Shown here piece by piece: positions 1-7,318 of a DNA stretch of 10,889 nucleotides (the stretch's first letter is position 1; every line of letters starts with the position of its first letter). The stretch lies in contig CASFFI010000009.1 of assembly GCA_949293925.1 (NCBI GenBank), positions 1-10,889 on the forward strand, given 5' to 3'. The stretch comes from an uncultured Christensenella sp. GTDB lineage: Bacteria > Bacillota > Clostridia > Christensenellales > UBA1242. The translations under genes and the position numbers were made by a program. The notes under the pieces are model-generated. The model ran no database searches, was not told the DNA's origin, and was given only the letters and a program-made list of their open reading frames with translations.

Positions 1-1983
1 AGATTCCCTAACCTTTTAGTTAACGGTGCAGACGGTATTGCAGTTGGTATGGCAACTAATATTCCTCCTCACAATTTAGGAGAAGTAATTGATGGCGTTG
101 TTGCATTAATTGATAACCCTAACATAACTATAGATGAATTGATGGATATTATTCCTGCACCAGATTTTCCAACAGGTGGTTATGTCTTAGGTAGAAATGG
201 TATTCGTGAAGCATACAGAACAGGTAAAGGTGGTTATGTTATTCGTTCTAAAGCAGAAATCGAAGAATTTGATGATGGCAAAAGATTTAGAATTGTAGTA
301 AATGAAATTCCTTACCAAGTCAACAAATCAAAACTGATTATTCAAATTGCCGATTTAGTAAAAGATAAAAAAATTGAAGGTATTAGCGATATTCGTGATG
401 AAAGCGATAGAGAAGGTCTGCGCATTGTCATTGAACTTAAACGAGATGCTAACCCACAAGTTGTATTGAATACTTTGTATAAAACTACACAAATGCAAAT
501 TTCAAATGGTATAATATTATTGACTTTAGTTGACAGAAGACCAAAACTATTAAATTTGCAAGAAATTTTATATTATTATTTACAATATCAAAAAGAAATT
601 ATTGAAAGAAGAACAAGATATGACCTTGAAAAAGCAATTGAAAGAGAACATATAATTGAAGGCTTGGTAATTGCTGTAAACAATATTGATGCAGTTATAA
701 AAATTATTAAAAATTCATCCGATAAAAATGATGCAGTCGAAAAATTAATGTCTAACTTTAATTTAAGTGAAAAGCAATCTAATGCTATTCTAGAAATGAA
801 GTTATCAAGGTTGACTGGACTTGAAGTCGAAAAATTAAATGAAGAATTAAAAGAGTTAAAGGCTACTATCGAAAAATTAAATGAAATTTTATCTAGCGAT
901 GATGCGATTACACATATTATTAAAGAAGAACTTTTAGAAATTAAAAACAAATATGCACGTCCTAGATGTTCTGAAATTAGTATGGCGGATGAAGATTTTG
1001 ATTTGGGTGACTTTATTGAAAAACACGAAGTTGTTATTTCAATGACTAACTTAGGCTATATCAAGCGTATGCCTGTTAGTGAATATCGTTCTCAAAATAG
1101 AGGTGGTAGAGGAGTGTCTTCTCACAAAACAAAAGATGAAGATTTTGTAAAAGATATATTCACTTGTAATAGTCATGATGATTTATTGATGTTTTCAAAT
1201 AAAGGAAAGGTATATGCTTTAAAAGCGTATATGATTCCTGAAGCAAATAAACAAGCAAAAGGTAGAGCGATTGTAAACTTATTGCAGTTAGAAAGCGATG
1301 AAAAAATTACAGCAGGATTGATCTATAATTCTGAAATGACCGGATATTTAGTAATGGTTAGCGGGAATGGTAATATTAAAAAGACTGATATAAAAGAATT
1401 TGATAGCATCAGAAAAACAGGTAAAATTGCCGTTAAACTAGAAGATGGTGATAGTCTAATTAGTGTAAAACATGTTCAAGAGGGCGATGAATGTTTAATT
1501 GCATCTACAAACGGAAGATGTATGCGTTTCGACCAAAAATCAATAAGAGCAGTCGGTAGGACTTCACAGGGTGTTAGAAGTATGTTAATGGAAAGTGGAG
1601 AACAGATTGTCTCTATGATTAAAATAGACAAAACTAGAGATGTTCTAACCGTTACAGAGAAAGGTTTTGCAAAACGCAGTTCACTTGATGATTACAAAGT
1701 GCAAGGCAGAGGCGGAAAAGGAGTAAAAGCAGGAACCTTTAATGAAAAAACAGGTAAAGTAGTTGCAATGTGCCCTATAGGTCAAGATGAAGACATTTTA
1801 GCAATTACAAACGCTGGCGTGGTTATTAGAACACCAGCAAGTCAAATAAATGTGGTAGGAAGGACTTCACAAGGTGTTAGAATTATGCGTCTTGATGACA
1901 ATTCAGAAATTGTATCAGTAACTGTTGTGGTTCATGAAGAAGTTGAAGAATCAGATTCACAAAATAAAACAGGTGAAGAATAA
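1..1983 (+). CDS. gyrA: DNA gyrase subunit A, 5'-truncated by window edge
   Basis: GyrA is the breakage-reunion subunit of DNA gyrase, which with GyrB introduces ATP-driven negative supercoils. The reading frame is open from base 1 and gives 660 residues, opening with PNLLVNGADGIAVGMATNIP, a strongly conserved GyrA segment. The family is about 820 residues long, so roughly 150-160 N-terminal residues, including the catalytic tyrosine and the quinolone-resistance region, lie left of the window. The ATG at base 49 is internal, not a start. The rest of the tower/coiled-coil region runs to about in-window residue 310. The C-terminal beta-pinwheel follows: the GyrA-box QNRGGRG at residues 365-371 separates gyrase from topoisomerase IV ParC, and a similar QGRGGKG blade is at 568-574. 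Two GRTSQGVR blade motifs are also present. The protein ends in an acidic tail. A terminator overlaps the stop. Confidence 0.97.
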   Translation, partial: RFPNLLVNGADGIAVGMATNIPPHNLGEVIDGVVALIDNPNITIDELMDIIPAPDFPTGGYVLGRNGIREAYRTGKGGYVIRSKAEIEEFDDGKRFRIVVNEIPYQVNKSKLIIQIADLVKDKKIEGISDIRDESDREGLRIVIELKRDANPQVVLNTLYKTTQMQISNGIILLTLVDRRPKLLNLQEILYYYLQYQKEIIERRTRYDLEKAIEREHIIEGLVIAVNNIDAVIKIIKNSSDKNDAVEKLMSNFNLSEKQSNAILEMKLSRLTGLEVEKLNEELKELKATIEKLNEILSSDDAITHIIKEELLEIKNKYARPRCSEISMADEDFDLGDFIEKHEVVISMTNLGYIKRMPVSEYRSQNRGGRGVSSHKTKDEDFVKDIFTCNSHDDLLMFSNKGKVYALKAYMIPEANKQAKGRAIVNLLQLESDEKITAGLIYNSEMTGYLVMVSGNGNIKKTDIKEFDSIRKTGKIAVKLEDGDSLISVKHVQEGDECLIASTNGRCMRFDQKSIRAVGRTSQGVRSMLMESGEQIVSMIKIDKTRDVLTVTEKGFAKRSSLDDYKVQGRGGKGVKAGTFNEKTGKVVAMCPIGQDEDILAITNAGVVIRTPASQINVVGRTSQGVRIMRLDDNSEIVSVTVVVHEEVEESDSQNKTGEE

Positions 1984-2014
1984 AAAATATTGGCTTATTT
2001 GCCAATATTTTTTT
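1982..2014 (+). terminator. Rho-independent terminator of gyrA
   Basis: A 13-bp stem (A-rich arm ending ATATTGGC, pairing with GCCAATAT plus T residues), a 6-nt loop TTATTT and a run of seven T begin inside the gyrA stop codon. The stem is perfect. Bases 1982-2003 recur as an exact reverse complement at 2137-2158, where they form the terminator facing the convergent pnp gene. Confidence 0.88.
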
Positions 2015-2127
2015 AGACTTTAGAAAAATTAATATTTTTATTTCAGCATATAAAAGATTAAAAAGCGTGCTATTATAAATAAACTATTGTTGTATTATTT
2101 TTGAAATTATATTTGTATTTACTTTGT

Positions 2128-2159
2128 AAAAAAATCGGCAAATAAGCCAATATTTTTTT
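2128..2159 (-). terminator. Rho-independent terminator facing pnp
   Basis: Read on the minus strand, ATTGGC pairs with GCCGAT around the loop TTATTT (one G-U wobble) and is followed by seven T. It lies about 200 bp downstream of the pnp stop and is the first good hairpin plus U-tract met by transcripts leaving pnp. Its arm and loop are the exact reverse complement of the gyrA terminator, so both convergent genes end in the same RNA hairpin sequence. Confidence 0.7.
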
Positions 2160-2210
2160 ATAATTTATAATAATTTTTCGTAATTATTACTTAACAAATA
2201 GTAACACTAT

Positions 2211-2290
2211 AGTTAATTTTAATTCATTTAGTTAATTTAATTCATTCATTTAGTTAATTTAATTCATTCATTATAGTTAATTTAATTCAT
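2211..2290. repeat. AT-rich tandem repeat, about four 22-bp copies
   Basis: The unit is AGTTAATTTAATTCATTCAT with one or two trailing bases. Copies lie at 2211-2229 (slightly diverged), 2230-2251, 2252-2274 and 2275-2290 (partial). Within each copy TTAATT and ATTCATTC give shorter internal repetition. It sits in the noncoding space between the convergent gyrA and pnp terminators. I see no coding potential. Replication-slippage repeat is the simplest reading; a role in transcript 3' ends is only a guess. Confidence 0.85.
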
Positions 2291-2356
2291 CAAAATAAAT
2301 TATATAAGTTAGAGTAAATATAAATTAAAGTGTTTATAAATTAGGTTGTAAAATTT

Positions 2357-4453
2357 TTAAGATTTCTTTTCTATAATTTCTACAAGTTTTAAGTCTATTC
2401 TTCCTTTATCATCAACTTTAATAACTTTTGCTCTGATTTTATCGCCTGCATTTACCACATCTTCCACTTTATCAACTCGTTTATCGCTTAACTTTGATAT
2501 GTGAATCATGCCTTCTTTTTTATAGCCAATTTCCATAAATGCACCGAAATTTGATATTTTGGTAATCTCGCCTATATATTCATTTCCAACAACAATTTCT
2601 TCAACAATTTTTAATATTATTTCTTTTGCTTTTTCTAGCATTGCCTCATCAGTTGATGAAATATATACATCGCCTTCGTCTTCAATTTCAATTTTAACAT
2701 TAGTTTCAGCAATTATTTGATTAATCATTTTTCCGTTTGGACCAATAACATCTTTGATTTTATCTGGGTTAATTTTGAATGTTATTATTTTTGGAGCATA
2801 TTTTGAAATGTTTTCCCTTGGAGCACTGATTGTGTCTAACATTATATTCATTATTTTTAATCTGCCAATCCTTGCTTTTTCTAATGCTACTTTAAGAATT
2901 TCTCTATCAATACCGTGGATTTTCATATCCATTTGTATTGCAGTTATTCCTTTTTCTGTACCTGCAACCTTAAAGTCCATATCTCCTAAAAAGTCTTCAA
3001 GACCTTGAATATCTGTTAATACTGCAACTTTACCCGTTTCTTTATCTTTTATTAGCCCCATAGCAATGCCGGCAACAGGGGATGATATAGGTACACCGCC
3101 GTCCATAAGTGCTAATGTACTTCCGCAAACGCTTGCCTGAGATGTTGAACCATTAGAACTTAATACTTCACTAACCGTTCTTATAGCATAAGGAAATTCA
3201 TCTTCGTTCGGTAATACAGGGAGTAATGCTCGTTCCGCTAACGCACCGTGTCCTATTTCTCGTCTTCCAGGTGTTCTTAATGGTTTTGCTTCGCCTGTTG
3301 TATACCCTGGCATATTATAGTGATGCATATATCTCTTTTCTGTAATGTTATCAAGTCCTTCTAATTCCTGTGCTTCTTCTAACATTCCAAGCGTTAATGT
3401 TGTCAAAACTTGTGTTTCGCCCCTTGTGAATATAGCACTTCCGTGTACTCGTGGAAGTAGCCCTACTTCACACCAAATTGGTCTTATTTCATCTAATTTT
3501 CTGCCATCTGGACGAATTCCGTCAAATATTATTTTGTGTCTTACTTTTTCTTTTTTCATATTGTATAATATTTGACTAATTGCTTTTTCTTGCCCTTCAT
3601 AAAGTGGAATGAATTTTTCCATTACAAGAGTTGTTAATTCTTCTTCTTTTTTATCTCGTATATGTCTATCAAATTCTTTTAATACTTCATCGAATTTTTC
3701 GCTAGCAAATTCTCTTACTTCTTTATCTAATTCGCTAGGGATTTCATCAAATTTTATATTTTGATTTTTTTCTTTACCAATTGAGGTTTGAATACTTTCA
3801 ACAAATTCTACTTGTTTTTTGATTTCATCGTGTGCAAACATTATCGCGTCCAACATCAATTCTTCACTAACTTGATTTGCACCAGCTTCCACCATTAAAA
3901 TTGCTTCTTTTGTTCCGCTTACAGTTAAGTCAAGAATGCTGTTCTTTGCTTGTTCTTCTGTTGGACTTATTACAAATTTTCCATCTACATATCCTACATT
4001 TACCGCACCTGTTGGACCATCAAATGGTATATCGGATATAGATAGTGCTATAGAACTGCCTAACATTGCTAGGGGTTCTGGTTTAACATCTGGGTCAACT
4101 GACAATGGTGTTGCTACTATTTCAACATCATTATAAAATCCTTTTGGGAAGAGTGGGCGAAGTGGCCTATCAATTAATCTACTTCTTAATATTGCGCTAT
4201 CGGCAGGGCGTCCTTCACGTCTTTTCCAGCCACCAGGAATTTTGCCAACTGAATATAATTTTTCTTCATAATCAACTCCAAGTGGGAAGAAATCTTGTCC
4301 TGCTCTAACACTTTTTGACATTGTTACATTTACCATTACTACTGTATCTTGACATCTAATAAAACAACTACCATTTGATTGACCACAGTATTTTCCTGTT
4401 TTTACTTCGACTTTTCTACCGCCTATTGTTGTTGTAAATAAATTTTCCTGCAT
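2357..4453 (-). CDS. pnp: Polynucleotide phosphorylase (PNPase)
   Basis: PNPase is a trimeric, phosphate-dependent 3'-to-5' exoribonuclease that degrades mRNA and can add 3' tails; it is cytoplasmic. The protein is 698 residues, the normal length. Order: RNase PH domain 1 (about 5-140, with REGRPADSAILRSRLIDRPL), the helical linker domain (about 230-310), catalytic RNase PH domain 2 (about 320-550, with SVCGSTLALMDGGVP and the metal-binding GDMDFKVAGT), a KH domain with GxxG loop IGPNGK (about 550-610) and an S1 domain (about 615-690, GEITKISNFGAFMEI). I start it at the ATG at 4451-4453, preceded 5 nt earlier by AGGAG. The frame remains open for ten more codons to 4483, but those codons overlap the promoter and lack a ribosome site. 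The usual (F/I)KREGRP motif reads WKRREGRP here. It lies downstream of rpsO as in most bacteria. Confidence 0.97.
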   Translation of the reverse strand: MQENLFTTTIGGRKVEVKTGKYCGQSNGSCFIRCQDTVVMVNVTMSKSVRAGQDFFPLGVDYEEKLYSVGKIPGGWKRREGRPADSAILRSRLIDRPLRPLFPKGFYNDVEIVATPLSVDPDVKPEPLAMLGSSIALSISDIPFDGPTGAVNVGYVDGKFVISPTEEQAKNSILDLTVSGTKEAILMVEAGANQVSEELMLDAIMFAHDEIKKQVEFVESIQTSIGKEKNQNIKFDEIPSELDKEVREFASEKFDEVLKEFDRHIRDKKEEELTTLVMEKFIPLYEGQEKAISQILYNMKKEKVRHKIIFDGIRPDGRKLDEIRPIWCEVGLLPRVHGSAIFTRGETQVLTTLTLGMLEEAQELEGLDNITEKRYMHHYNMPGYTTGEAKPLRTPGRREIGHGALAERALLPVLPNEDEFPYAIRTVSEVLSSNGSTSQASVCGSTLALMDGGVPISSPVAGIAMGLIKDKETGKVAVLTDIQGLEDFLGDMDFKVAGTEKGITAIQMDMKIHGIDREILKVALEKARIGRLKIMNIMLDTISAPRENISKYAPKIITFKINPDKIKDVIGPNGKMINQIIAETNVKIEIEDEGDVYISSTDEAMLEKAKEIILKIVEEIVVGNEYIGEITKISNFGAFMEIGYKKEGMIHISKLSDKRVDKVEDVVNAGDKIRAKVIKVDDKGRIDLKLVEIIEKKS

Positions 4454-4471
4454 AATTACTCCTATTTTTTT

Positions 4472-4500
4472 ATTATACCACAAATATTTACATTTGACTA
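4472..4500 (-). promoter_or_regulatory. Sigma-A extended -10 promoter of pnp
   Basis: On the minus strand TGGTATAAT (4472-4480) is an exact extended -10, with TAGTCA (4495-4500, 4 of 6 matches to TTGACA) 17 bp upstream. Initiation would fall near 4465, leaving a leader of only about 12 nt containing the Shine-Dalgarno. An 8-bp direct repeat ATTTGACT (plus-strand 4492-4499 and 4503-4510, period 11) overlaps the -35. pnp could also be reached by read-through from rpsO. Confidence 0.55.
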
Positions 4501-4530
4501 TTATTTGACTAAATTAAACTTTAAAAAGAA

Positions 4531-4549
4531 AAAACGCCTTGTGCGTTTT
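4531..4549 (-). terminator. Terminator/attenuator between rpsO and pnp
   Basis: On the minus strand AAAACGC pairs with GCGTTTT around a 5-nt loop and runs into T-rich sequence. The stem begins within the rpsO stop codon. Such a hairpin between rpsO and pnp would separate or attenuate the two genes; in other bacteria this interval is an RNase III or RNase E processing region. Confidence 0.75.
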
Positions 4550-4811
4550 AACCTCTGATTTTTAATTTTGATTTAATGTTACGATATCTTTCAATATCTT
4601 CACTTTCTAAGTATTTTAACAATTTTCTTCTTTGTGAATTCATTTTGTTAAGACCTCTAGTTGAGTGCAAGTCTTGTTTATTAGTTTTTAAATGTTCTGT
4701 TAAGTTGTTAATTCTTGCTGTAAGTAATGCAATTTGTACTTCAATAGAACCTGTATCTGATTCGTTTGCACCATACTCTTTAATTATAGCCTTTTTATCA
4801 ATATTAGCCAT
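4548..4811 (-). CDS. rpsO: 30S ribosomal protein S15
   Basis: S15 is a primary 16S rRNA-binding protein of the small-subunit platform and contributes to an intersubunit bridge. At 87 residues the length is typical (88-89). The family signatures are visible: the N-terminal KKAIIKEYGANESDTGSIEV, then DLHSTRGLNKMNSQRRKLLKY, which carries the RNA-contacting LHSxRGL and RRKLL elements. The ATG at 4809-4811 is preceded by GGAG 5 nt upstream. It is transcribed from its own promoter (4889-4917) through a roughly 70-nt leader, with pnp following about 95 bp downstream. It is divergent from spoIVB. Confidence 0.97.
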   Translation of the reverse strand: MANIDKKAIIKEYGANESDTGSIEVQIALLTARINNLTEHLKTNKQDLHSTRGLNKMNSQRRKLLKYLESEDIERYRNIKSKLKIRG

Positions 4812-4882
4812 ATTCTCTCCTTTTAAATACGCCTAAAACCACGCAATAGTCGAGAACTGTATGCTGTAGCAATAGGTAATAT
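4812..4882 (-). promoter_or_regulatory. rpsO 5' leader, possible S15 autoregulatory RNA
   Basis: Between the predicted start of transcription and the rpsO ATG lies about 70 nt of sequence that is much richer in G and C than the neighbouring spacers. It can form a hairpin in which GCA pairs with TGC and AGTT with GACT around a CTC loop, and its CCTA can pair with the later TAGG. S15 is known to repress its own translation through leader RNAs that differ between phyla. No match to a named motif was established, so this is an inference. Confidence 0.4.
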
Positions 4883-4888
4883 AGTGCT

Positions 4889-4917
4889 ATCTTAACATAA
4901 AAAATTTGTTTGGTCAA
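4889..4917 (-). promoter_or_regulatory. Sigma-A promoter of rpsO
   Basis: On the minus strand TTGACC (4912-4917) and TAAGAT (4889-4894) are separated by exactly 17 bp, with a TG one base before the -10 (extended -10). Transcription should start near 4882. Confidence 0.7.
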
Positions 4918-4988
4918 TACATTTTGGTAATTTTTGCATTTTTATAATCTTGCGAATATTAGAAGGCGTTTTTAACACACTAAATTTT

Positions 4989-6197
4989 ATGAAGAAATTT
5001 ATAATGATAATATCAACAATTTTATTAGCTTTTGGGATTTATTTAATGTACCCTGTTTATTCCGCTATAAACTTGCCAGAATATATGTATGTTACAGATT
5101 CTGATTTAGATTATGTAAATAAAAACAATGTATTTAGTCCGTTTGTTAAACTTAATTTTGATAATGACATAGAAGCGGGAAGTCTAGATTTCGGAACAAG
5201 AACCGTAGATGTAAATCTATTTAACTTGTTTACAATAAAAAAAATTGAAGTAAATTATTTAAAAGATGAAGAAGTAACCGTAGGTGGAAATGCTGTTGGT
5301 TTTAGTTTAAATTCAGATGGTGTGATAGTGGTTGGTACTAATCCTGTTTTTACCATTGATGGAGAAAAAAATCCATTAAATGACTCTGGTATTATTGAAG
5401 GCGATGTTATAACTGAAATAGCAGACACTAAAATCAAAAATATAACAGATATTGATGATGTGATTAACTCTTTGGATAACAGAGGCAGAGAGCTTCCTAT
5501 CAACGTTATGAGAGATGAGAAATTGATTGAACTTAAAATAACACCTGCACTTGATTTACTTAGTGGAAAATATAAATTAGGCATGTGGGTTAAAAATAGC
5601 ACAAGTGGTGTAGGAACAATTACATATATAAAAGATAATGGAAGATTTGGTGCAGTAGGACACCCTATAACAGATGCTAATTTTAAAGAAAGTTATGATT
5701 TAGGTGGCGGAAAAGTTTATCTTTGCAAACTACTTGGTATAAAAAAAGGTACAAAATTACAAGTCGGTGAATTAAGAGGAAGTTTAGATTTATCAGAAGA
5801 CGCAATAGGTGTCGCTGATACTAATTGCAAATATGGTGTTTATGGAAATTTGAACTCCACCAATCAACTAGATGTTAGCAGAAAAGCACATTTAGGTGGA
5901 AGACTTTCAATAAAATGTGGAAAAGCACAAATTTATGTTGCACTAGATGGAATAGAAGCTAAACCTTATGATATAGAAATTGTAAAAACTAACACACAAA
6001 AAAAAGCAGATGAAAAGTCTTTAGTTTTGAGAATTACTGATGAAGAATTGTTGGAAAAAACAGGTGGAATTGTACAAGGTATGAGTGGAAGTCCTATTGT
6101 TCAAGATGGAAAGCTCATTGGTGCTGTAACACATGTGTTTGTGGGAGAGCCTACAATGGGTTATGGTGTGTATATAGATTGGATGATTAATAATTAA
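4989..6197 (+). CDS. spoIVB: SpoIVB-type sporulation serine peptidase (family S55)
   Basis: In Bacillus SpoIVB is made in the forespore, crosses into the intermembrane space and cleaves SpoIVFA to trigger the pro-sigma-K signal. This 402-residue protein has an N-terminal membrane anchor (about residues 4-25, after MKK), a linker, a PDZ domain (about 100-187) and a C-terminal S55 peptidase domain (about 200-402). The catalytic histidine is probably H225 in GAVGHPITDAN; the nucleophile lies in TGGIVQGMSGSPI, with the first serine at 366. The ending GAVTHVFVGEPTMGYGVYID is also typical. I start at the ATG at 4989 because it puts the membrane segment at the N-terminus. A TTG at 4950 would add 13 residues. 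Neither has a clear Shine-Dalgarno. The usual neighbour spo0A is not within the window. The substrate in this organism is unknown. Confidence 0.93.
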   Translation: MKKFIMIISTILLAFGIYLMYPVYSAINLPEYMYVTDSDLDYVNKNNVFSPFVKLNFDNDIEAGSLDFGTRTVDVNLFNLFTIKKIEVNYLKDEEVTVGGNAVGFSLNSDGVIVVGTNPVFTIDGEKNPLNDSGIIEGDVITEIADTKIKNITDIDDVINSLDNRGRELPINVMRDEKLIELKITPALDLLSGKYKLGMWVKNSTSGVGTITYIKDNGRFGAVGHPITDANFKESYDLGGGKVYLCKLLGIKKGTKLQVGELRGSLDLSEDAIGVADTNCKYGVYGNLNSTNQLDVSRKAHLGGRLSIKCGKAQIYVALDGIEAKPYDIEIVKTNTQKKADEKSLVLRITDEELLEKTGGIVQGMSGSPIVQDGKLIGAVTHVFVGEPTMGYGVYIDWMINN

Positions 6198-6218
6198 TAA
6201 TTTTATTAATTGTTATTT
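6189..6218 (+). terminator. Weak AT-only terminator after spoIVB
   Basis: An 11-bp stem made only of A-T and one G-T pair (AATAATTAATA with TATTAATTGTT), a 4-nt loop, then ATTTTAT, overlapping the stop codon. The lack of G-C pairs makes termination uncertain. The remaining spacer up to 6363 shows nothing else. Confidence 0.4.
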
Positions 6219-6363
6219 TATAAAAATATGCTTGTAAGTATAGTTTTGAAATAGTGTTTTTTATATATGAAATATTAAAAATGAACTGAAGAATAAAGAA
6301 TAAATTAAAATAAAAATAATTTATAAAAATTCAAAATAATTACATAGAAATTAGAATAATTAT

Positions 6364-6392
6364 TTGTCAAAATTATATTAAAGTGATATATT
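6364..6392 (+). promoter_or_regulatory. Sigma-A promoter of the lipoprotein gene
   Basis: TTGTCA (6364-6369) and TATATT (6387-6392) are 17 bp apart, with TG one base before the -10. The predicted start near 6399 gives a short leader carrying AGGGAG ahead of the ATG. Confidence 0.7.
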
Positions 6393-6413
6393 ATTATTGC
6401 AAAGGGAGTACTT

Positions 6414-6929
6414 ATGAAGAAAATATTAAGTTTTGTTTTATGTCTATTAATTGTACCTAGCATTCTTTTTTTGAGTGCTTGTAAAGATGATAATAGTACA
6501 ACTAATAAAATTGATACACTTGACGAAAAAGGAAATACATTTGTATATTCAACAATTATAACCACTTGGAATACAGAACTCACACAAGATGAAATTAATA
6601 TTGCTATAAATGAATCTGGCATGACCGAAAATGAATATTTACAAATGCAGGCAAGTATATTTTCATCAATGGTGTCCAATTATCAGTTGATATTTGGCAA
6701 TGGCGATGGTAGTTTTATAGTTAAAACTTCTGCATCAAACGATGTTTCAAATCAATTTTATTATGAAAGAGAATCTGATAAAATAAAAATTTATCAAAAC
6801 AGCCAAAAAGAAGAAGCAAACCTTTCAAATTTGTTTATAAACAACACATTTATTGTAGGTAAAGACCAAATTACAACAAAATTATTAATCGATAAAGTGC
6901 AATTAAATATAATATTTGTATTACAATAA
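6414..6929 (+). CDS. Small lipoprotein of unknown function
   Basis: The 171-residue product opens with a lipoprotein signal peptide: MKK, a hydrophobic core, and lipobox LSAC with the acylated cysteine at residue 23. It should therefore be anchored to the outer face of the membrane. The mature part, about 149 residues, begins with an acidic, Asn/Thr-rich spacer (KDDNSTTNK) and is hydrophilic and Asn/Ser-rich. I recognise no domain. The start is well defined by AGGGAG about 7 nt upstream of the ATG. The gene is monocistronic, with its own promoter and a terminator 5 nt after the stop. The codon use matches its neighbours. Confidence 0.88.
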   Translation: MKKILSFVLCLLIVPSILFLSACKDDNSTTNKIDTLDEKGNTFVYSTIITTWNTELTQDEINIAINESGMTENEYLQMQASIFSSMVSNYQLIFGNGDGSFIVKTSASNDVSNQFYYERESDKIKIYQNSQKEEANLSNLFINNTFIVGKDQITTKLLIDKVQLNIIFVLQ

Positions 6930-6933
6930 TTAT

Positions 6934-6959
6934 TGGCAAATTAATGCCATTTTTTTTTT
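6934..6959 (+). terminator. Rho-independent terminator of the lipoprotein gene
   Basis: TGGCA pairs with TGCCA around AATTAA, followed by ten T. The stem is short but the U-tract is long. The last two T of the tract are the first bases of the next promoter's -35 box. Confidence 0.8.
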
Positions 6960-6986
6960 GACATATTATAATTTTTTATTTATAAT
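6958..6986 (+). promoter_or_regulatory. Exact-consensus sigma-A promoter ahead of tRNA-Gly
   Basis: TTGACA (6958-6963) and TATAAT (6981-6986) are separated by 17 bp, with no deviation from consensus. The nearest downstream gene on this strand is tRNA-Gly at 7108, so the primary transcript would carry a 5' leader of about 115 nt. A second candidate (TTGCTA 7074-7079, TATAAA 7097-7102) would initiate within the tRNA and is not usable for it. Confidence 0.75.
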
Positions 6987-7107
6987 GTAATAGATTATTA
7001 TATAATTGTCATTGTTAAAATAAGATTATTATTAATTTAATAAATGTTTTTAAAAATAAACAAATTTTTTAAATTGCTATAAATTATATTAAATATTATA
7101 AATATTT

Positions 7108-7181
7108 GCGAATGTAGTTTAATGGTAGAACTTTAGCTTCCCAAGCTAATAGCGGGAGTTCGATTCTCCTCATTCGCTCCA
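7108..7181 (+). tRNA. tRNA-Gly(CCC), 3' CCA encoded
   Basis: The acceptor stem GCGAATG/CATTCGC is perfect. The D arm has GG in its loop, the anticodon stem is TTAGC/GCTAA with loop TTCCCAA (anticodon CCC), the variable region is TAGC, and the T arm is GGGAG/CTCCT with loop TTCGATT. U73 and CCA follow. U73 with anticodon CCC fits glycine. With C at position 34 it should read only GGG, so another glycine tRNA must exist elsewhere. Its promoter is at 6958-6986 and its terminator at 7220-7247. Confidence 0.95.
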
Positions 7182-7219
7182 TAGTGAAATGTATTTGAAC
7201 TTTTCAAATTTTGATAGAT

Positions 7220-7247
7220 AACTAATTCAGAAATGGATTAGTTTTTT
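7220..7247 (+). terminator. Rho-independent terminator of tRNA-Gly
   Basis: AACTAATTC pairs with GGATTAGTT (9 bp, one G-T) around a 6-nt loop and runs into six T. It lies about 40 bp after the tRNA. Confidence 0.8.
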
Positions 7248-7261
7248 GTATTATAAAAAAA

Positions 7262-7318
7262 TTATCTTTTTCTAAAAAAAGAATATTATTACATTAAATA
7301 TTATAAAGAAAAAGATAA
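7262..7318. repeat. Isolated inverted repeat (long hairpin)
   Basis: TTATCTTTTTCT (7262-7273) and AGAAAAAGATAA (7307-7318) are perfect 12-bp inverted copies. An inner AATATT pair (7282-7287 with 7297-7302) can extend the helix. There is no T-run directly after either arm. It may stop transcripts entering from the coiled-coil gene on the minus strand, but no function can be assigned. Confidence 0.5.

Noticed and set aside
49..51. ATG at 49 as the gyrA start
   Set aside because: The frame is open from base 1 and encodes conserved GyrA residues (PNLLVNGADG) before this methionine, so it is internal.
588..950. Minus-strand ORF inside gyrA, and similar antisense ORFs within pnp, rpsO, spoIVB and the lipoprotein gene
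   Set aside because: These are hydrophobic or Ser-rich shadows of highly conserved genes on the other strand.
4454..4483. Ten-codon N-terminal extension of pnp beginning MWYNKKI
   Set aside because: It has no Shine-Dalgarno and overlaps the -10 box. The ATG at 4453 has AGGAG at the right distance and matches the family N-terminus.
4936..4961. Sigma-F/sigma-G-like promoter for spoIVB (GCATT and AATATTA)
   Set aside because: Both boxes match partly, but the 14-bp spacing is too short for the known consensus. An isolated TATAAT at 4943-4948 also lacks a -35.
4950..4988. TTG start for spoIVB
   Set aside because: It would place 13 polar residues ahead of MKK and the membrane anchor, and it lacks a ribosome site. 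It is possible but less likely.
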